DNA of 62,046 nucleotides from Mycobacterium sp. 1245805.9 (GCF_001672915.1 NZ_LZKR01000212.1:1-62046), one strand, 5' to 3'; numbered from the stretch's first letter, positions 24,480 to 32,521 are shown. The notes: generated by a model not told the origin, from the letters alone. Numbers and translations: made by a program.

Positions 24480-24512
24480 ATGACCTACGAACGGCCGGTT
24501 GTCTCACTGTGA
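24480..24512 (+). other. 10-codon leader frame before the second quinone oxidoreductase
   Basis: A strong ribosome site (GAGAGGA at 24467-24474) precedes ATG 24480, which encodes only MTYERPVVSL before a TGA. That TGA overlaps the GTG used by the next gene. Either this is a coupling leader, or a frameshift has cut the original N-terminus. Confidence 0.4.
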
Positions 24513-25471
24513 CCATGCTTGTGGCGGGGGTCCGCACGCTTGGTGGCCAAGTAGAGACGTTCGAAGTATTGGACCCGCGCCCGTTGGTGGACGACGAGGT
24601 CCTGATTGATGTTCGTGGTGCCGGGATTGGCAACTGGGACAACATTATTCGTTATGGAGGGTGGGACGTTGGCAGGAGGCCACCGCTTGCCCTCGGCGTC
24701 GAGGCTGCCGGAGTAATCAAGGCCATTGGTAGCCGCCCGAGCGGATTCGGTGTTGGCGACGAGGTGCTGTGCCACCCTGTTCCGCTGCGCGGCCAAGGCA
24801 CGTGGGCGCCGCTTCTGATCGCGCCCGTCGAATCGCTCGCTCACAAACCGCGCGAGATTGCCTGGGAGACCGCAGCGATTTTCCCGGTGCCGGCGTTGAC
24901 CGCCGAGCAGGTGGTCGGCGAGGCGTTGGCCCTGCGCGGTGGAGAAGTATTGCTGGTTCATGGCGCGGGCGGGATCACCGGCGGGCTCATTGTCCAGCTG
25001 GCCGCCATGCGCGGGGTCGACGTGCTCGCCACTGCCGGCCCGCGCAGCACCGAGAGAGTCCGCGAGCATGGCGCCCGCGCGGTGATCGATTATCGCGATC
25101 CGCTGTGGCCACAACACGCGAGGGAGCTGGCGAAGGACTCCATCGACGCCGTCGCCAACGCGGCCCCCGGGGGTGCCGCTGCGGCGATTACCGCGGTTGC
25201 CGACGGCGGCCGGCTGGCCACCATCACCCCCGATCTACCTGCGTCCACCCGCGGCATCAGCGTGACCGCGGTTTACGTCCGTTCCGACGGGGCTCAACTC
25301 GAGCGCCTCACCGCGCTACTCGCCTCCCGTCGATTGAGCATGCCGATGCCGCGGTCCTGTGGTCTGGATCAGGCCGCAGCCGCCCTCGCACACGTCGTCG
25401 CAGGCCACGAGCCCAGCGGAGTTGTCATCACACACCAGAAAACGAACACCGACCGAGGAGCCTTGAGATGA
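24509..25471 (+). CDS. Zinc-free alcohol dehydrogenase/quinone oxidoreductase-like protein
   Basis: This 320-aa medium-chain reductase has a GroES-like N-terminus (RGAGIGNWDN, LGVEAAGVIKAIG) and the cofactor loop HGAGGITGGLIVQLA. No structural-zinc Cys set is seen. The start is GTG 24509 or ATG 24515; the open frame reaches 24188 but only by overlapping the previous gene. Neither start has its own ribosome site, so translation probably relies on the 10-codon leader. Its stop overlaps the RidA start (ATGA). Confidence 0.8.
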   Translation: MTMLVAGVRTLGGQVETFEVLDPRPLVDDEVLIDVRGAGIGNWDNIIRYGGWDVGRRPPLALGVEAAGVIKAIGSRPSGFGVGDEVLCHPVPLRGQGTWAPLLIAPVESLAHKPREIAWETAAIFPVPALTAEQVVGEALALRGGEVLLVHGAGGITGGLIVQLAAMRGVDVLATAGPRSTERVREHGARAVIDYRDPLWPQHARELAKDSIDAVANAAPGGAAAAITAVADGGRLATITPDLPASTRGISVTAVYVRSDGAQLERLTALLASRRLSMPMPRSCGLDQAAAALAHVVAGHEPSGVVITHQKTNTDRGALR

Positions 25472-25860
25472 CCACGATTACCCCGATTTACACCGGAGTG
25501 GCCGCTCACATCGGCAAATACGCTGACGCCATTGCCGTATCCGGTGGCGGCGGCACACAGATTTTCGTCTCCGGCACGCCTGGCCTGCGCGAAGACGGCA
25601 GCGTGCCTGAGGACTTCACCGACGAGGCCCGGCAGTGCTGGGCCAACGTCGAAAAGGCACTCGCCAAGGCCGGCGCCAAGCTCACGGACATTGTCTACAT
25701 GCGGCAATGGATCACCAGCCGTGACAATGCGTCCGCCTACTTGGCGGTGAGCAGAGACGTCATCGGCCACCAACCCGCCGCCATGTTCAGCATCATCGAC
25801 GGACTGGTGTGGCCCAGCATCCGCGTGGAAGTTGAAGTCACCGCCATCCTGCTCCCTTGA
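25468..25860 (+). CDS. RidA/YjgF-family protein
   Basis: This 130-aa protein has the RidA fold signature: FVSGTPGLREDG, a central helix QCWANVEKALAKAGAKL, DIVYMRQWIT, and the conserved Arg in SIRVEVEVTA. Family members deaminate reactive enamines and imines; E. coli RidA also becomes a chaperone on N-chlorination by hypochlorous acid. The start ATG 25468 has CGAGGAG upstream and overlaps the previous stop. Co-transcription with redox enzymes suits a protective role. Confidence 0.9.
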   Translation: MTTITPIYTGVAAHIGKYADAIAVSGGGGTQIFVSGTPGLREDGSVPEDFTDEARQCWANVEKALAKAGAKLTDIVYMRQWITSRDNASAYLAVSRDVIGHQPAAMFSIIDGLVWPSIRVEVEVTAILLP

Positions 25861-25905
25861 GCGATTTGAGCTTCCGATGAGCGCGGACGAAAGGATCCCG
25901 AGATA

Positions 25906-26571
25906 GTGAGCCCTTACCCCGTCGTCGAGTTGTCCACGGACGAACTGCTGACCACGACCCGCTCGGTGCGCAAACGTCTCGATTTGACCAAACCTGTTCC
26001 TATCGGCCTGATTCGGGAATGCCTGGAGATCGCGGTGCAGGCACCGACGTCGGCCAACGTGCAGAATTGGAGCTTCGTCGTGGTCACCGACGCCGAGCAG
26101 CGTCGCGCGATCGCCGATGTGTACCGCCGCACTTGGGACTCGATCGTCGCGTCCCCTTTCGCGGTCGCCGATCGGTTCAAGGACGATCCCGTGCGCAATC
26201 GTGAGCAGCGCAAGGTGTCTGACAGTGCGGCCTATCTCGCCGAGCACTTCGGCGAGGTCCCGGTCTTGGTGATCCCGTGCGTGGAGGTCATCGACGGCGA
26301 CGGCAGGTTGACGGCCGAAAACGCCAACCAGTATTGGAGTTCGATCATGCCCGCCACGTGGAACTACATGCTCGCCGCGCGTTCTCGGGGCTTGGGGACC
26401 ACCTGGACCGGGGTGACCATAATGGCCGACGACGAGATGCGGACCATCCTGGGCCTGCCCGACAACGTCTATCACGCCACGACCGTCCCCACCGCCTACT
26501 ACACCGGCGCGACGTTCCGCCGTGCCAAACGGATCCCGCTGGACGACGTGCTGCACTTCGACCGGTGGTGA
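25906..26571 (+). CDS. Nitroreductase-family FMN oxidoreductase
   Basis: This 221-aa protein has the nitroreductase layout: RSVRKRLD near the start for FMN phosphate binding, EIAVQAPTSANVQNW, and a late SRGLGTTWTG with LGLPDN. It would bind FMN and reduce nitro or quinone compounds with NAD(P)H. The start is GTG 25906 with an AAAGGAT upstream. It is 45 bp after the RidA gene. Confidence 0.88.
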   Translation: MSPYPVVELSTDELLTTTRSVRKRLDLTKPVPIGLIRECLEIAVQAPTSANVQNWSFVVVTDAEQRRAIADVYRRTWDSIVASPFAVADRFKDDPVRNREQRKVSDSAAYLAEHFGEVPVLVIPCVEVIDGDGRLTAENANQYWSSIMPATWNYMLAARSRGLGTTWTGVTIMADDEMRTILGLPDNVYHATTVPTAYYTGATFRRAKRIPLDDVLHFDRW

Positions 26572-26624
26572 GCCGCCCTGCCAGCCGGTCACCCATGTCG
26601 GCGTGATTTTTAAGGAGGACAGCC

Positions 26625-26768
26625 ATGGACGGCGAGTACGAAAACCCCTGCCCCGACAATAGTTCAAGGCGAACCGAATCGCTGGATCCCGATGACGGGC
26701 ACAAAGCGATCACCAGCCGCGACATCGACGTGTTGGTGCAGTTGAAGGCTCTCAGAAAACGCCGATGA
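26625..26768 (+). CDS. 47-aa acidic/basic small protein
   Basis: The frame has an excellent ribosome site (AAGGAGGA at 26612-26619) 5 nt before its ATG. It encodes a hydrophilic 47-residue peptide with one Cys and a C-terminal helix SRDIDVLVQLKALRKRR. No family is recognised. It lies between the nitroreductase and the exporter with 50-60 bp on each side. The strong site makes it more credible than the other small frames here. Confidence 0.55.
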   Translation: MDGEYENPCPDNSSRRTESLDPDDGHKAITSRDIDVLVQLKALRKRR

Positions 26769-26826
26769 CAAGGGCACGCAACGGATTTGGTGTTCCGTCG
26801 TCGTCCCGCACCGAACGCACCCAGCG

Positions 26827-28296
26827 GTGAGGCTGCGCGACGCGGCACCGACCAGACGTGCGATGGTGGTCGCGGTCATGGTGTCGATGGTCGCGTTCCT
26901 CGACTCCACGGTGATCAACCTGGCTTTGCCGGCCACCGAGCGCGACCTCGGCGGCGGCCTGGCGCTGCAGCAATGGATCATCGACGGCTACCTGCTGGCG
27001 ATGGTGGCAGTGATTCTGCCCGGCGGGTCCATCTCGGATCTGTTCGGCCGCGTTCCCGTGATGCGATTCGGGCTGTTGGCTTTTGGTTCGGGCTCGGTGC
27101 TGGCGGCGGTCGCCACCTCACCGGCGATGCTGATCACGGCGCGCCTGATCCAGGGCCTGGGTGCGGCATTCCTGGTACCGGGGTCCCTGGCGCTGATCAA
27201 CACGGTGTTCGACAAAGCACACCGGTCCGCGGCGATCGGCGTGTGGACCGGGTGGACGGGAACCGCCTTCGCGTTGGGTCCGCTATTGGGCGGAATGTGC
27301 GTCGACTTCCTCGGCTGGCGCTGGATTTTCGTGTTGTCGGCGATCCCCATGGCGGTCGGGTATGCGCTGACGTTCTGGCTGTGCCCCATGTCGGGGCGGG
27401 TCGAAGGCACGCGTGTGGATATCGTCGGGGTGGGCCTATCGACGGTAGGGCTGGCGGCGAGTGTGTATGTATTAATCGAAGCGCAACGCGACGGCTGGAC
27501 CGACCCAATGGTCATCACACCGGCGGTGATCGGGATCGCCGCGCTGGTTGGCTTCGTGTCCTGGCAGCAGCGCAGCAGGCACCCGATGCTTCCGTTGCCG
27601 CTGTTCAGCTTTCACAGCTTCGCGGCCGGCAACGTCGTCACTGCATTGGTCTACGGCGGGTTGACGCTAGGATCGCTGGCCGTCGCCCTCTACACCCAAG
27701 AAATCGGAGGGTACTCAGCCACCGAGGCCGGACTGGCCACACTGCCGATCCCGGCAACGTCGTTTGTGTTGGCCCGTCACGTCGGCCGCGTTGCGGCGCG
27801 GGTGGGGTCACGTACATTCCTGATCGTCGGCCCCGCCTTGGCGGCAGTTGGGCTGCTGCTGATCCACCCGAAAGCCAACGGATTCCACGCGCTCACGGAC
27901 CTGGTCCCGGGGATGACCGTGTTGGCGCTTGGGCTGGTGGCGACTATCACACCGTTGACGACGGTGACACTGGCCTCGGTGCCGACCGAACACAGCGGCC
28001 TGGCGTCGGCTATCAACAACGCCGTTTCGCGACTGGCCGCGCTGATCTCTACCGGATCCATCGGCCTGCTCAGCGTTGGCGCGGCGAGCGCCCCCGGATT
28101 CGCCCACGCCTTGGAAGTGAGCGCCACCCTGTTCGCCCTGGGTGCGTTATGCGCCGCACTGTTGATAACCAATCCGCCTGCAGGGCGCCAGCGTGTGCCC
28201 TGCGAGATCGCGGCGTTGTGCCGCGACCGGCCCGGTGCGCAACCCTGCCTGGCCAGCAGCCCGTCGACCGCGACCGAACCGTCCGCTCCGCAGTAA
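26827..28296 (+). CDS. DHA2-family major facilitator drug exporter
   Basis: This 489-aa polytopic membrane protein has about 14 helices. DHA2 features include VAFLDSTVINLALP in helix 1, WIIDGYLLAMVAVILPGG in helix 2 and the loop DLFGRVPVM. Motif C appears as GPLLGG. It would export drugs or toxic products by proton antiport. The start is GTG 26827. It ends the operon that begins at 21300, and it fits disposal of the compounds handled by the upstream reductases. Confidence 0.88.
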   Translation: MRLRDAAPTRRAMVVAVMVSMVAFLDSTVINLALPATERDLGGGLALQQWIIDGYLLAMVAVILPGGSISDLFGRVPVMRFGLLAFGSGSVLAAVATSPAMLITARLIQGLGAAFLVPGSLALINTVFDKAHRSAAIGVWTGWTGTAFALGPLLGGMCVDFLGWRWIFVLSAIPMAVGYALTFWLCPMSGRVEGTRVDIVGVGLSTVGLAASVYVLIEAQRDGWTDPMVITPAVIGIAALVGFVSWQQRSRHPMLPLPLFSFHSFAAGNVVTALVYGGLTLGSLAVALYTQEIGGYSATEAGLATLPIPATSFVLARHVGRVAARVGSRTFLIVGPALAAVGLLLIHPKANGFHALTDLVPGMTVLALGLVATITPLTTVTLASVPTEHSGLASAINNAVSRLAALISTGSIGLLSVGAASAPGFAHALEVSATLFALGALCAALLITNPPAGRQRVPCEIAALCRDRPGAQPCLASSPSTATEPSAPQ

Positions 28297-28383
28297 TTGT
28301 TCACCCTCGCCCCGCCGCGCGACAGAACGCCCTGTATCGCCCAGCCGATGACCCGTCGTGGCACTGATTGTCGGGGGAGTTAC

Positions 28384-28425
28384 TCACCCGGGTGAATGTG
28401 CGGTTTGGGTGATGACAGCTCATGC
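28384..28425 (+). promoter_or_regulatory. Composite regulon element, copy 8
   Basis: It is a perfect TCACCCGGGTGA, 11 nt, then GGGTGATGACAGCTCATGC, with TGCAATCTC 8 nt later. The last arm of the inverted repeat is degenerate. It lies 69 bp before the NTF2-like gene. Confidence 0.85.
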
Positions 28426-28493
28426 CACGTGGCTGCAATCTCGAGGCGACAAGATCCGGGCGGTACGAACGGCTTTCAGAAGGGACAAGTTAG

Positions 28494-28874
28494 ATGAACG
28501 ACACCAAGCAGTCCGCGGAAGATCTGGTGATCCTCGAGCGGCTCAACAATGACTACGTCCACTCCGACCAGTTCAACGATGTCAAGCGCTTCAGCGAGTT
28601 CCTCGCTGAGGACTTCATCGTGCAGACCCCGGGAGTCACCCGGAACCGCGAAGAGTTCCTCGAATACATCGCTAAGCCGCGTCCCTTCAAGGATCTCGCT
28701 GTGCACGACGTCAATATCCGAATCCTCAGTGACGTTGCGCTGATCCACGCCCGCGCGACGTACACCATGCTCGCTGACGGAGCGGAGCAAGAAGCTCTGT
28801 ACACCGACACGTATCAGAAGCGTGATGGCGGCTGGGTCTGTGTCGCGGCCTGTGCGATCGCTCCGGGCGCTTAA
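28494..28874 (+). CDS. NTF2-like (SnoaL/DUF4440) protein
   Basis: This 126-aa protein has the NTF2-like cone fold pattern: an opening helix with LNNDYVHSD, FLAEDFIVQTPG, then VNIRILSDVALIHARATYTM and TYQKRDGGWVC. Many such proteins are small isomerases or hydrolases or simply bind ligands. Catalytic residues cannot be assigned. It is followed after 5 bp by the LLM-family gene, so the two are one unit. Confidence 0.82.
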   Translation: MNDTKQSAEDLVILERLNNDYVHSDQFNDVKRFSEFLAEDFIVQTPGVTRNREEFLEYIAKPRPFKDLAVHDVNIRILSDVALIHARATYTMLADGAEQEALYTDTYQKRDGGWVCVAACAIAPGA

Positions 28875-28879
28875 CCTGC

Positions 28880-29797
28880 ATGCCGACCGGAATCGTATTA
28901 TTTGCCAACCCGAAGGCAACCAACGTCGTCGATGGCATGGTGACGCAGGCGCGCACAGCGTTTTCACTCGGCGTTTGCCAGGTCTGGCTGGGCCAGCAAT
29001 TCGATTACGATGCGATCGCGCTCGCTGCTTTGATCGGCGCGGCCGTACCCGGGCTCGGCGTCGGCACGGCGGTGGTGCCGATCAACCCGCGTCACCCGCT
29101 GATCGTCGCGCCTCTAGCGCAGACGGCGCAGGCCGCGTCGCACGGCAACTTCAGTCTCGGGCTCGGACTGGGCGCGCACGAGCCGGAGCGCCAGGCCTTC
29201 GGAACGTCGTGGCCGAACACGGTCACGCGGCTTCGCGAGCACCTGACGGTGCTGAGATCCATCTTCGATACCGGGGCGGTGTGCTTCAGCGGCAACGAGA
29301 TCAGCGCACACCCCGGATGGCCGGTGCGGGTCGCCGGCGGCACGCCCGTCCCGGTGTACGTGGCCGCGATGGGCCCAAAGGCGTTGCAGGTCACCGGCGA
29401 GCTGGCCGACGGCACCATGCCGTACCTTGCCGGTCCGCGGACGATCGCACAATTCATCGAACCGGCCATCACGAGATCGGCGGCCGACGCTGGACGTCCG
29501 AAGCCCAGGATCATCGCCCAGGTCCCGGCACTCGTGTCCGACGACGTTGATGCCGCAAAGAATTTCGCGGCCGAGAAGTTGCGCTTCTACGAGTCCATTC
29601 CGTCGTATCGGAAGGTGATCGCGCGGGAAGGTGTCGCCGGCGCTGCAGACCTTGCCGCGGTGGGTTCGGCGGAATCGGTCAGGCGGCAGCTTCAGAGCTA
29701 CCTGAACGCGGGTGCGACCGATGTGGTGCTGACCGCGTTGGCCTGGTCGGAGGCCGCGGTGGCCGAAGATCTGTGGGCCCTCGCGGCCTCGCTCTGA
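28880..29797 (+). CDS. LLM-class (probably F420-dependent) oxidoreductase
   Basis: This 305-aa luciferase-like TIM-barrel protein has VWLGQQFDYDAIALAALIGA near the start, VVPINPRHPL, GLGLGAHE and PVPVYVAAMGPKAL, as in mycobacterial F420-dependent enzymes. Whether F420 or FMN is the cofactor cannot be read with certainty, but the TVLRSIF/GNEI region and organism favour F420. Such enzymes reduce quinones, enones or xenobiotics. Confidence 0.87.
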   Translation: MPTGIVLFANPKATNVVDGMVTQARTAFSLGVCQVWLGQQFDYDAIALAALIGAAVPGLGVGTAVVPINPRHPLIVAPLAQTAQAASHGNFSLGLGLGAHEPERQAFGTSWPNTVTRLREHLTVLRSIFDTGAVCFSGNEISAHPGWPVRVAGGTPVPVYVAAMGPKALQVTGELADGTMPYLAGPRTIAQFIEPAITRSAADAGRPKPRIIAQVPALVSDDVDAAKNFAAEKLRFYESIPSYRKVIAREGVAGAADLAAVGSAESVRRQLQSYLNAGATDVVLTALAWSEAAVAEDLWALAASL

Positions 29798-29807
29798 CCC
29801 CCGGTAG

Positions 29808-29849
29808 TCACCCGGGTGAGTAGGTCATTGGGGTGATGACAGCTCACCC
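29808..29849 (+). promoter_or_regulatory. Composite regulon element, copy 9
   Basis: It is a perfect TCACCCGGGTGA, 11 nt, then GGGTGATGACAGCTCACCC, with GCAGTCTCG 9 nt later. It begins only 10 bp after the LLM gene and lies 81 bp before the second SDR copy. Confidence 0.88.
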
Positions 29850-29929
29850 CGCGGGGGCGCAGTCTCGGTACGAGCAGATCCGGGTGTCCAGCCGGAGCCG
29901 TCAGCGCAGACCAGGAAGGCAACCCGCAC

Positions 29930-30697
29930 ATGCATTTTGAGGGCAAGAAGGTCATTGTTATCGGCGGCAGTGCCGGCATGGGTCGGCAGGTCGCGATCGA
30001 CATCGTCGATCACGGCGGGAGCGCGGTGATCGTCGGCCTGTCGAAAGACCGCGTCGACGAGACCGTCTCCGAGCTGAGCCGGCGTGGCCACGCCTGGGGG
30101 ATCGCCGCCGAGTTGACGGATCGCGGTGCGGTCGCCGATGTGCGGCGCGTGCTTTCCGAGGATCACAGCGATGCCACACTGTTGGTGAATGCGGCCGGAT
30201 TCTTCATCCCGAAGGCGTTTCTCGCGTACGACGCGCAGGATTACGACTCGTACATGGAGCTCAACTATGCCCTGTTTTTCCTGACGCAGACCGTCGTTGA
30301 GGGCATGATCGCCCGCGGTGAGGGCGGGTCCATCGTCAACATCGGCAGCATGTGGGCACACCAGGCGATCGGTGTGACCCCATCATGCGGGCATTCGATG
30401 CAAAAGGCGGGACTGCATGCGCTGACCCACAACCTGGCGATCGAGCTTGCCGGGCACAAGATCCGCGTCAACGCGGTGGCGCCGGCGGCCGTGAAGACTC
30501 CGGCTCTCGAGCGGTGGGTGCCGAAGGACGAGATCGACGCCACCCTAGACACTTTCGCGCCGTTTCACCCCTTGGGACGAGTTGGCACACCCGCCGACGT
30601 GGCGAACGCCGTGACTTATCTGCTGTCCGATCAGGCCAGTTGGGTCACCGGCGCAATTCTGAACGTCGACGGCGGCGTCATGGCAGGCCGCAATTAA
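29930..30697 (+). CDS. Short-chain dehydrogenase-like protein, copy 2, catalytic Tyr lost
   Basis: This 255-aa paralogue of 12700-13470 has the same cofactor loop (GGSAGMG), NAAG and the active-site Ser in NIGSMW. In the YxxxK motif, however, the Tyr is His (His155, codon CAT at 30392-30394, in SCGHSMQKAG); the Lys is kept. Bases 30105-30288 are identical to 12878-13061 of copy 1. Copy 2 may be inactive, have altered chemistry, or act as a partner of copy 1. It heads a unit with a cupin, an NmrA-like protein and another cupin. Confidence 0.88.
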   Translation: MHFEGKKVIVIGGSAGMGRQVAIDIVDHGGSAVIVGLSKDRVDETVSELSRRGHAWGIAAELTDRGAVADVRRVLSEDHSDATLLVNAAGFFIPKAFLAYDAQDYDSYMELNYALFFLTQTVVEGMIARGEGGSIVNIGSMWAHQAIGVTPSCGHSMQKAGLHALTHNLAIELAGHKIRVNAVAPAAVKTPALERWVPKDEIDATLDTFAPFHPLGRVGTPADVANAVTYLLSDQASWVTGAILNVDGGVMAGRN

Positions 30698-30753
30698 CCC
30701 GGTGCGGTGGACGTGGAACTTCTAAACGAGAGAAACCCGAAAGGGGAGATGCA

Positions 30754-31284
30754 GTGACAATCGAGATCTTCAGGCCGGGCGGCCCGCCAGCGAAGTCTGT
30801 CGGACGCACCGAAGGCAAGTCTGTGTTCAACGGGACGGTCGGCGTCCGCCACATCCTCGACAAGGCTCAGGCGGAGGGCCGCTTCTCCGTCCTCGAACAC
30901 CCGATGTCCCCCCGAGCGTTGGCCGCACCGCTTCATCGCCACCACAACGAAGATGAGTACAGCTGGATCATCGAGGGACGCGTGGGCGCTTTGCTTGGCG
31001 ATGAGGTGCTCGAGGGGGGACCTGGTGACTTCATCTTCAAGCCACGAGGCCAATGGCACACGTTCTGGAACGCGGGCGATGAGCCCGCCCGCATCCTCGA
31101 GATCATTTCCCCCGCAGGATTTGAGCAGTTCTTCGACGAGCTTGCTGATCTCGGAGGTATCGACACGATATCGCCAGAGGTCCTCGATTCGCTCTGTGCG
31201 CGATACGAACTGGAGATGGACGTCGACAGCGTCCCCGAGCTATGCAATCGCTTCGGCCTGAAGTTTCCCGGTGAACCTCTTTGA
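30754..31284 (+). CDS. Cupin-domain protein
   Basis: This 176-aa cytosolic cupin has the first motif HRHHNEDEY with two His and Glu metal ligands, IIEGRVGALLGDE, and the second motif GQWHTFWNAGDEPAR with the last His ligand. The pattern fits quercetinase-type or DUF-type metal cupins. The start is GTG 30754, with AAGGGGAG 6 nt upstream. The substrate is unknown. Confidence 0.83.
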   Translation: MTIEIFRPGGPPAKSVGRTEGKSVFNGTVGVRHILDKAQAEGRFSVLEHPMSPRALAAPLHRHHNEDEYSWIIEGRVGALLGDEVLEGGPGDFIFKPRGQWHTFWNAGDEPARILEIISPAGFEQFFDELADLGGIDTISPEVLDSLCARYELEMDVDSVPELCNRFGLKFPGEPL

Positions 31285-31327
31285 TGGGGAACGGTACTCA
31301 CAGGGCTGCAACTCTGAAAGGTTCATC

Positions 31328-32095
31328 ATGAAGATCGTAGTCATTGGCGGTCGTGGGCTGATCGGCTCGAAAGTAGCGGCCAAGCTCAGCGCGCAGGGAC
31401 ACGACGTGATCACTGCCTCACGCCGATCGGGTGTCGACTCCCTCACCGGCGAAGGCCTCGCCAACGCCGTCGCGGGTGCGGATGTCGTGGTCGACGTCGC
31501 CGATTCACCATTGTTCGACGACGAACCTGTGATGCACTTCTTCACGACGACGACGGCGAATCTTCTGTCGGCTGAACGGGAAGCGGGAGTCAAACACCAT
31601 GTCGCGTTGTCCGTAGTGGGTTCCCAGAGCATGCCGGATAGCGGCTACAACACCGCGAAAGCAGCTCAGGAGAAGCTGATTCAGGAGTCGGGCCAGCAAT
31701 ACTCGATTGTGCGCGCAACCCCATTCTACGAATTTGCTGTTGTCTTGGCCGATTCCGCGACAGACGGAGATATTGTCCGATTGCCACACGCGATGTTCCG
31801 TCCTATCGCGGCCGACGACGTCGCCACTGCCGTGGCCCACGCGGCAGTCGGACTTCCAACCAATGGAATAACGGAGATCGCCGGGCCCGAAGCAATGGGA
31901 ATGGACGACTTTGTCCGCGTGGGCCTCGCCGTCAACGGTGATCAACGTCGGGTCGTAACCGACGCCCAGGCGCCATACTTCGGTGCGGTGATCGACGATC
32001 ACACCCTCGCACCCAACGAGAACGCCACCATCTTCACTACCCGATACTCCGACTGGATCGACGCACGCTCCGGCCGCCGCCCACAGGGAAATTGA
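31328..32095 (+). CDS. NmrA-like NAD(P)-binding atypical SDR
   Basis: This 255-aa protein starts at ATG 31328 (GAAAGG 7 nt upstream; a GTG at 31271 overlaps the preceding gene). It has the Rossmann loop VIGGRGLIGSKVA, DVVVDVADSP, and a late domain DDVATAVAHAAV. It lacks a clear YxxxK pair except YNTAKAAQEKL, where Tyr and Lys are suitably spaced. Relatives include quinone reductase QorB-like and NmrA redox-sensor proteins. Confidence 0.82.
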   Translation: MKIVVIGGRGLIGSKVAAKLSAQGHDVITASRRSGVDSLTGEGLANAVAGADVVVDVADSPLFDDEPVMHFFTTTTANLLSAEREAGVKHHVALSVVGSQSMPDSGYNTAKAAQEKLIQESGQQYSIVRATPFYEFAVVLADSATDGDIVRLPHAMFRPIAADDVATAVAHAAVGLPTNGITEIAGPEAMGMDDFVRVGLAVNGDQRRVVTDAQAPYFGAVIDDHTLAPNENATIFTTRYSDWIDARSGRRPQGN

Positions 32096-32110
32096 CCGGG
32101 AGCGCGAATC

Positions 32111-32515
32111 GTGGTCGATGCGAGCGACTCCGAACTCGAGTCGACGATAGACGTGCTCCAGGAGGTACGGTCACCGTCGATTCCTGACGATGCCGATGTG
32201 CTGACCGTTCTCATCAACCATCCACCGGGTGCCCCTGGATACCCGCCACATCGCCTCCCGGGGGGCCCCGGGTTCGGCTACATGATCAGCGGTGAGATGT
32301 TGTTCGAGCTCGAGGGCGAAGCGCCACGCGTCCTCCGGGCCGGAGACGCATTCTGGGGTCCCGGCGGCGACGTGATCCACTATCGGGACGCCAACAACCG
32401 CACCGACATTCCTTGCACCTTTGTCCTCACAATGCTGTGCGCGCCCGGGCAACCGTTGCGCGAATGGGTCAGCGAAGCGGAGCTCGAAGCGCGAAAGGGA
32501 CTCCGCGTCAAGTAA
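32111..32515 (+). CDS. Cupin-domain protein
   Basis: This 134-aa cupin starts at GTG 32111. It has PPHRLPGGPGFGYMISGEML and GGDVIHYRDANN, with fewer His ligands than the cupin two genes upstream. It ends the unit under element copy 9 and is the last gene of the island; it meets the convergent DUF5666 gene 6 bp later. Confidence 0.8.
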   Translation: MVDASDSELESTIDVLQEVRSPSIPDDADVLTVLINHPPGAPGYPPHRLPGGPGFGYMISGEMLFELEGEAPRVLRAGDAFWGPGGDVIHYRDANNRTDIPCTFVLTMLCAPGQPLREWVSEAELEARKGLRVK

Positions 32516-32521
32516 CCGGAA

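Noticed and set aside
24188..24508. N-terminal extension of the second quinone oxidoreductase into the preceding gene
   Set aside because: The extra part is a shadow of the disulfide oxidoreductase C-terminus; the domain begins right after 24509.
2417..29849. DosR, SigF or SigE/SigH promoter assignment for the repeated element
   Set aside because: The DosR box needs GGGACT-type halves, SigF needs GGTTT with GGGTA, and SigE/SigH needs GGAAC with GTT; none fits the nine sites.
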